Position numbers and translations under genes: made by a program
Part shown: piece after piece, positions 60,199-64,000 of the stretch
Numbering within the stretch: the first letter of the stretch is position 1
Layout: each line of letters opens with the position of its first letter
Source: Nocardioides plantarum
Lineage (GTDB): Bacteria > Actinomycetota > Actinomycetes > Propionibacteriales > Nocardioidaceae
Length of the DNA stretch: 64,000 nucleotides
Direction: 5' to 3'
NCBI RefSeq assembly: GCF_006346395.1
Contig: NZ_VDMS01000001.1
Coordinates: 2,108,001 to 2,172,000 of the forward strand
The notes under the pieces: model-generated
What the model was told of the DNA's origin: nothing
Databases searched by the model: none
The model's input: only the letters and a program-made list of their open reading frames with translations

Positions 60199-62001
60199 TC
60201 AGGGCGGCGGCGGTGTCGTCTCGGGCGGGTTGTCCGGAGGCGGCGTGGTCTCCCCCGGTGTGCTCGGCGGCGGTGACGTCGTGGTGGGTGCGGTGTAGAC
60301 CGCGACGAAGACGGTCACGATGCCGCCCTCGTTGAGCAGGGTGCCGGGAGGCTGGGCCTGACGGACGACGCGGTTGTTCTCCTCCGGCTTGTCGGTCGGC
60401 TGCTCGACGATGTCGGGCTCGAACCCACGGCCCTTGATCTTGCGCTGGGCGAGGTCGCGGCTGTCGCCGACGACGTCGGGGACCTCCTCCTGCCCGTCGG
60501 AGTAGAAGAGCGTGATCCGGGTGCCCTTGGCGACCTCGGTGCCACCGGCGGGGTCCTGGCGCAGGATCTCCCGCTCGGGCTCGTCGCTCTCCTCCTCCTT
60601 CTTGGTGACCACGAACCCGGCCTGCTTGAGCTCGGCCTCGGCGTCCTCGAGCGACTTGTTCGTCACGTCGGGCACGGACACCTCGGCCTGACCGATCGAG
60701 ATGGTCAGCTCGATCGCGGTGCCCGGCTCCTGGTAGGAGTCGCCGGCGGGGGACTGGTCGATCACGTTGCCGCTCGGCTCGGTGTCGCTGTTGACCGAGG
60801 TCGGGGGCTCCTTGACCGAGAAGCCGGCCGCGCCGATCTCGGTGCGGGCCTGCTGCTCGGTCATCCCGACGACGTTGGGCACGGCCTTCGTCTCGGGCGA
60901 GTCGGGGAAGAGCGAGTCCTTGACCAGGAACCACCCGGCGATGAGCAGCGCCACGGTGAGCAGTCCGAGCACGAGCCACAGGCCCGTGCGCGGTGGGCTG
61001 TCGTCCGGCGCCAGCGGCGTCGGCTCGGGGCGGCGCGGCGGGGTGGCGGCCACCGCCGGGACAGGAGTGGGGACGGGGACCGGGCGCGGGGGCTCGGGGG
61101 CCGCCACGGGGTGCGCCGCCGCCTCGACCGGTCGTCCGGCCAGGTAGCGCTCGATGTCGGTGCGCATCGCCGCGGCCGACTGGTAGCGGTCCTCGAGTCG
61201 CTTGGCCAGCGACTTCATCACGATGGCGTCGACGGCCGGGCCCAGGTCGGTGTCGTGGTCGGACGGCGGGTCGGCCTGCTCGCGCACGTGCTGGTAGGCG
61301 ACGGCGACCGGGCTGTCGCCGACGAACGGCGGCCGGCCGGTGAGCAGCTCGTAGAGCAGGCAGCCCGCGGAGTAGACGTCGGAGCGCGAGTCGACCTGCT
61401 CGCCCCGGGCCTGCTCGGGGGAGAGGTACTGCGCGGTGCCGACGACCGCGGCGGTCTGGGTCATGGAGTTGGCGGCGTCGCTCATCGCCCGGGCGATGCC
61501 GAAGTCCATCACCTTGACGTCGCCGCTGGGGGTGAGCATCACGTTGCCGGGCTTGATGTCGCGGTGGATGATGCCGGCGCGGTGGCTGTAGTCGAGGGCC
61601 GAGAGCACGCCGCTGGTGATCTCGAGGGCCCGCTCGGGCAGGATCTTGCGGCCCTCGCGCAGGATGTCGCGCAGGGTGCGCCCGGCGACGTACTCCATCA
61701 CGATGTAGGGCTGGGCGACGCCGCTGCCGTCGGTGGCGGGCTCCTCGCCGGTGTCGTAGACCGCGACGATCGAGGGGTGGTTGAGCGAGGCAGACGACTG
61801 CGCCTCGCGCCGGAAGCGGGCCTGGAAGGTGGCGTCGCTGGCCAGGTCGGTGCGCAGCCGCTTGACCGCGACGATGCGACCGAGGCGGGAGTCGGTGCCC
61901 TTGCGGACCTCGGCCATGCCGCCGCGCCCGAGCAGCTCGCCCAGCTCGTAGCGGCCGCCGACCACGGTGGGGCCGGACTCGTCGGACCTGTGGTCGTTCA
62001 C
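60199..62001 (-). CDS. pknB: PASTA-domain serine/threonine kinase PknB
   Basis: 600 residues from GTG 62001. Kinase domain: Gly loop LGRGGMAEVRKG, Lys47 in VAVK, HRD 146-148, DFG 166-168, and the activation loop GTAQYLSPEQARG. Pro-rich linker, a helix (WLVLGLLTVALLIAGWFLV, about 345-363), then three PASTA repeats that sense muropeptides and lipid II, and a Thr/Pro tail. Regulates cell-wall synthesis. GTGA overlap with pknA. Confidence 0.97.
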   Translation of the reverse strand: MNDHRSDESGPTVVGGRYELGELLGRGGMAEVRKGTDSRLGRIVAVKRLRTDLASDATFQARFRREAQSSASLNHPSIVAVYDTGEEPATDGSGVAQPYIVMEYVAGRTLRDILREGRKILPERALEITSGVLSALDYSHRAGIIHRDIKPGNVMLTPSGDVKVMDFGIARAMSDAANSMTQTAAVVGTAQYLSPEQARGEQVDSRSDVYSAGCLLYELLTGRPPFVGDSPVAVAYQHVREQADPPSDHDTDLGPAVDAIVMKSLAKRLEDRYQSAAAMRTDIERYLAGRPVEAAAHPVAAPEPPRPVPVPTPVPAVAATPPRRPEPTPLAPDDSPPRTGLWLVLGLLTVALLIAGWFLVKDSLFPDSPETKAVPNVVGMTEQQARTEIGAAGFSVKEPPTSVNSDTEPSGNVIDQSPAGDSYQEPGTAIELTISIGQAEVSVPDVTNKSLEDAEAELKQAGFVVTKKEEESDEPEREILRQDPAGGTEVAKGTRITLFYSDGQEEVPDVVGDSRDLAQRKIKGRGFEPDIVEQPTDKPEENNRVVRQAQPPGTLLNEGGIVTVFVAVYTAPTTTSPPPSTPGETTPPPDNPPETTPPPP

Positions 62002-63533
62002 GGGGTGGGCACTCCCTCGGTGGGCGGTGTGACGGGATCGCTGGGGGGCGGCGACGAGGGCGGGGAGGTCGGCGGGGACGACGGCGGCGACGAGGGCGGG
62101 GAGGACGGCGGGGACGACGGCGGCGACGAGGGCGGCTCGCTCGTCGGGGTCTCCGGTGCGTCGTCCCAGTAGGTCACCGTGATGGTCTCGCCGGGCTGGA
62201 CGTCGCCGCTCGGGGACACGGCGGTGACCTGTCCGTCGAGGTCGGGGTTGTCGTTGTCCTGCCCGTTGCGCTGGACCCGGAGGTCGAGCTCGCGCAGGTC
62301 GGCCTCGACGTCGTCGACCTGCTGGCCGACGTAGAGGCCCTCGTCGACCGAGACCGTGCCGGGTGCGGTGCTGGTCGGTGTCGTCTCAGTAGGCGCTGTC
62401 GACCGGCCCGTGGTGCTGGGGGGAGTGGAGGCCGGTTCGGAGTCGTCGTCGTTGCCGGTGAGCAGCAGGATCACGACGACGGCCAGCGCCACCACGAGGA
62501 GCACGACGAGCACGAGGGGCCAGGGGTTGGTGCGCTCGTCGTCGGCGACGGGGGTGCTGCTCGTCGCCGGGGCGGCCGCGGGCTCGTGGGCGGGCTCGTA
62601 GGACGGCTCGTAGGGCGTGGCCGCGAGCACCTGGGTCTGGGTGGCGTCGGACGCTGGCACCACGGGCGCGACCGCGGGCGGGCGCTGGACGGCCGCCGTG
62701 GCCGGGTCGCGCAGCGCCGCGGCGAACGCCGCCCCGTCGGGGTAGCGGTCCTCGGGGCTCTTGGACAGCGCGCGGGTGACGACCGCGGCCAGGTCGGCCG
62801 GCACCCGGGCGGGCAGCGACGGGACGGGCTCGCGGATGTGGGCGAGCGCGGTCGCGACGGGCGACTCGGCGTCGAAGGGTCGTCGTCCGGCCAGGCACTC
62901 GAAGGCCACGACCCCGAGGGCGTAGACGTCGGAGGCGGCGGTGGCAGGGCGGCCCTCGGCCTGCTCGGGGGAGAGGTACTGGGGGGTGCCCATGACCGCA
63001 CCGGTGCGGGTGATGCCGACGCCGTCGGCGGCGCGGGCGATGCCGAAGTCGGTGACCTTGACCTTGCCGGCCGGGGTGACGATCAGGTTGGCGGGCTTGA
63101 CGTCGCGGTGGATGATGCCGGCGCGGTGGGCGGCACCGAGGGCCTCACCGACCTGGGCCAGCAGGTCGCGGACCGCCACCGGGTCGAGGTCGCGCCCGGC
63201 CCCGATCAGGGCCGAGAGCGGCTGGCCCTCGACCAGCTCCATCACCAGGAACGGGCGGGGGTGGCCGGAGCCGTCGGTGGCGTCACGCTCACCGACGTCG
63301 TAGACGGCCGCGACCCCGGGGTGGTGCAGGGCGGCGGCGTGCCGCGCCTCGGTCTCGAAGCGGGAGCGGAAGACGGGGTCGTCGGCGTACTCGGTCTTGA
63401 GCAGCTTGACGGCGACCTCGCGCCCGAGGGCGGTGTCGGTGGCCCGCCACACCTCGCCCATGCCGCCCGTGGCGATCCGGGAGTCGAGCCGGTAGCGGCC
63501 GGCCGTGTCGGCGAACTCCTGCGACTCGGTCAT
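61998..63533 (-). CDS. pknA: Serine/threonine kinase PknA with one PASTA-like repeat
   Basis: 511 residues from ATG 63533. Intact kinase motifs: Lys43 in VAVKLLK, HRD 142-144, DFG 162-164, GTPQYLSPEQAEGR. A membrane helix (PLVLVVLLVVALAVVVILLL) is followed by a single PASTA-like segment (GLYVGQQVDDVEADLREL...GETITVTYWD) and a low-complexity PPSS tail encoded by a 36-bp tandem repeat. Partner of PknB in growth control. Confidence 0.94.
   Translation of the reverse strand: MTESQEFADTAGRYRLDSRIATGGMGEVWRATDTALGREVAVKLLKTEYADDPVFRSRFETEARHAAALHHPGVAAVYDVGERDATDGSGHPRPFLVMELVEGQPLSALIGAGRDLDPVAVRDLLAQVGEALGAAHRAGIIHRDVKPANLIVTPAGKVKVTDFGIARAADGVGITRTGAVMGTPQYLSPEQAEGRPATAASDVYALGVVAFECLAGRRPFDAESPVATALAHIREPVPSLPARVPADLAAVVTRALSKSPEDRYPDGAAFAAALRDPATAAVQRPPAVAPVVPASDATQTQVLAATPYEPSYEPAHEPAAAPATSSTPVADDERTNPWPLVLVVLLVVALAVVVILLLTGNDDDSEPASTPPSTTGRSTAPTETTPTSTAPGTVSVDEGLYVGQQVDDVEADLRELDLRVQRNGQDNDNPDLDGQVTAVSPSGDVQPGETITVTYWDDAPETPTSEPPSSPPSSPPSSPPSSPPSSPPTSPPSSPPPSDPVTPPTEGVPTP
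62051..62136. repeat. 36-bp tandem repeat in pknA
   Basis: About 2.4 copies of a 36-bp unit starting GCGACGAGGGCGGGGAGG at 62051, 62087 and 62123. It encodes the SSPPSSPPSSPP tail of PknA and could vary in copy number. Confidence 0.75.
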
Positions 63534-63558
63534 CTCGTACTCCTCACCCTGGTCTGGC

Positions 63559-64000
63559 TCACTTGTCGAGCACCGCTTCCATCACGGCCTTGGCGATGGG
63601 ACCGCCCAGGCGTCCGCCGGCGATCTCCTGGCCCGGCGCCTCCTCGATCATGACGGCGACCGCCACGTCGGCGTCACCGGCGGGGGCGAAGGACACGAAC
63701 CAGCCGTAGGGAGGCTTGCCGGCCACGCCGCGCTGGGCGGTGCCGGTCTTGCCGGCGACCTCGACGTCCTCGATCTGGGCCGGCGTGGCCGTGCCCTCGT
63801 CGACGGTGGAGACGAGCACGTCGGTGAGGGTCTTCGCGGTCTCGGAGGAGATGGCGCGCGACAGCTCCTCGGGCTCGGTCGTCTCGGCGTCGTAGTCGGC
63901 CTGCTGGACCTCGTCGACGATGTAGGGCCGCATGACGACCCCGTCGTTGGCGATCGCGCCGGCGACCATCGCCATCTGCAGCGGGGTCGCCTGCACCTCG
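63559..64000 (-). CDS. pbpA: Penicillin-binding protein PbpA, C-terminal part (5' end outside window)
   Basis: At least 146 residues of the transpeptidase domain: QATPLQMAMVAGAIANDG, the KTGT box in VAGKTGTAQRG, and PPYGWFVSFAPAGDADVAVAVMIEEAPGQ. The SxxK and SxN motifs lie beyond the window. Class B PBP for elongation/division, next to pknA and pknB as in mycobacteria. 25 bases separate it from pknA. Confidence 0.93.
   Translation of the reverse strand, partial: EVQATPLQMAMVAGAIANDGVVMRPYIVDEVQQADYDAETTEPEELSRAISSETAKTLTDVLVSTVDEGTATPAQIEDVEVAGKTGTAQRGVAGKPPYGWFVSFAPAGDADVAVAVMIEEAPGQEIAGGRLGGPIAKAVMEAVLDK

Overview
The window is a high-GC chromosomal segment from an actinobacterium, most likely Nocardioidaceae (Nocardioides-like). 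The evidence is the very high GC, many GTG starts, GTGA/ATGA gene junctions, a DLW-39 microprotein beside the Ile and Ala tRNAs, and gene order across the replication origin that matches the mycobacterial and streptomycete oriC region almost gene for gene. There are no rRNA genes, CRISPR arrays, prophages or intact insertion sequences. The genus is an inference from gene content only.

Bases 1-19,140 are accessory or less conserved: an MMPL exporter (cut by the window edge), DUF427, a duplicated Cys-rich protein, tsaD, an iron-box-preceded dps, a cytochrome P450, a homogentisate catabolic set (hmgA, fahA, a TetR regulator and companions), a lipoprotein sugar dehydrogenase, a DrrAB-type ABC exporter, psuK-psuG for pseudouridine breakdown, an AraC/MFS pair, a DUF429-RelA/SpoT fusion, and three small proteins, two of them secreted.

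Bases 19,354-38,857 are the left arm of the origin. A tRNA CCA-adding enzyme is followed by DUF6049-murJ-pseudokinase-sigM-anti-sigma (lipid II flipping and envelope stress) and trxB-trxA, both preceded by perfectly spaced SigR/SigH-type promoters. Then come a GNAT, an aminotransferase and a PlsC acyltransferase, sitting where mycobacteria carry cwlM. The block ends with the leftward parB-parA-rsmG-jag-yidC-yidD-rnpA-rpmH cluster, with two parS sites.

Bases 38,858-52,856 are the origin and right arm: dnaA, the dnaA-dnaN oriC spacer, dnaN, gnd, recF, dciA (DUF721), gyrB, gyrA, DUF3566, tRNA-Ile, DLW-39 and tRNA-Ala. Most genes point away from the origin on both sides. A second YidD-type gene and a DUF2752/TM2 pair are inserted on the opposite strand.

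Bases 52,909-64,000 carry a lipoprotein, an MBL hydrolase, SURF1, DUF3817, a repeat-containing membrane protein, ppiA, a rhomboid protease, a 0.7-kb decayed spacer with a dense DnaA-box cluster and a degraded gene between inverted repeats, then a duplicated CrgA, DUF881, and the pknB-pknA-pbpA module of cell-wall signalling, the last cut by the window end.

The most unusual items are the DUF429-RelA/SpoT fusion with a Gln at the expected catalytic Glu, the DnaA-box cluster 17 kb from oriC, DnaA boxes next to parS upstream of parA, the paired SigR-like promoters, and the Cys-rich YidD paralogue.
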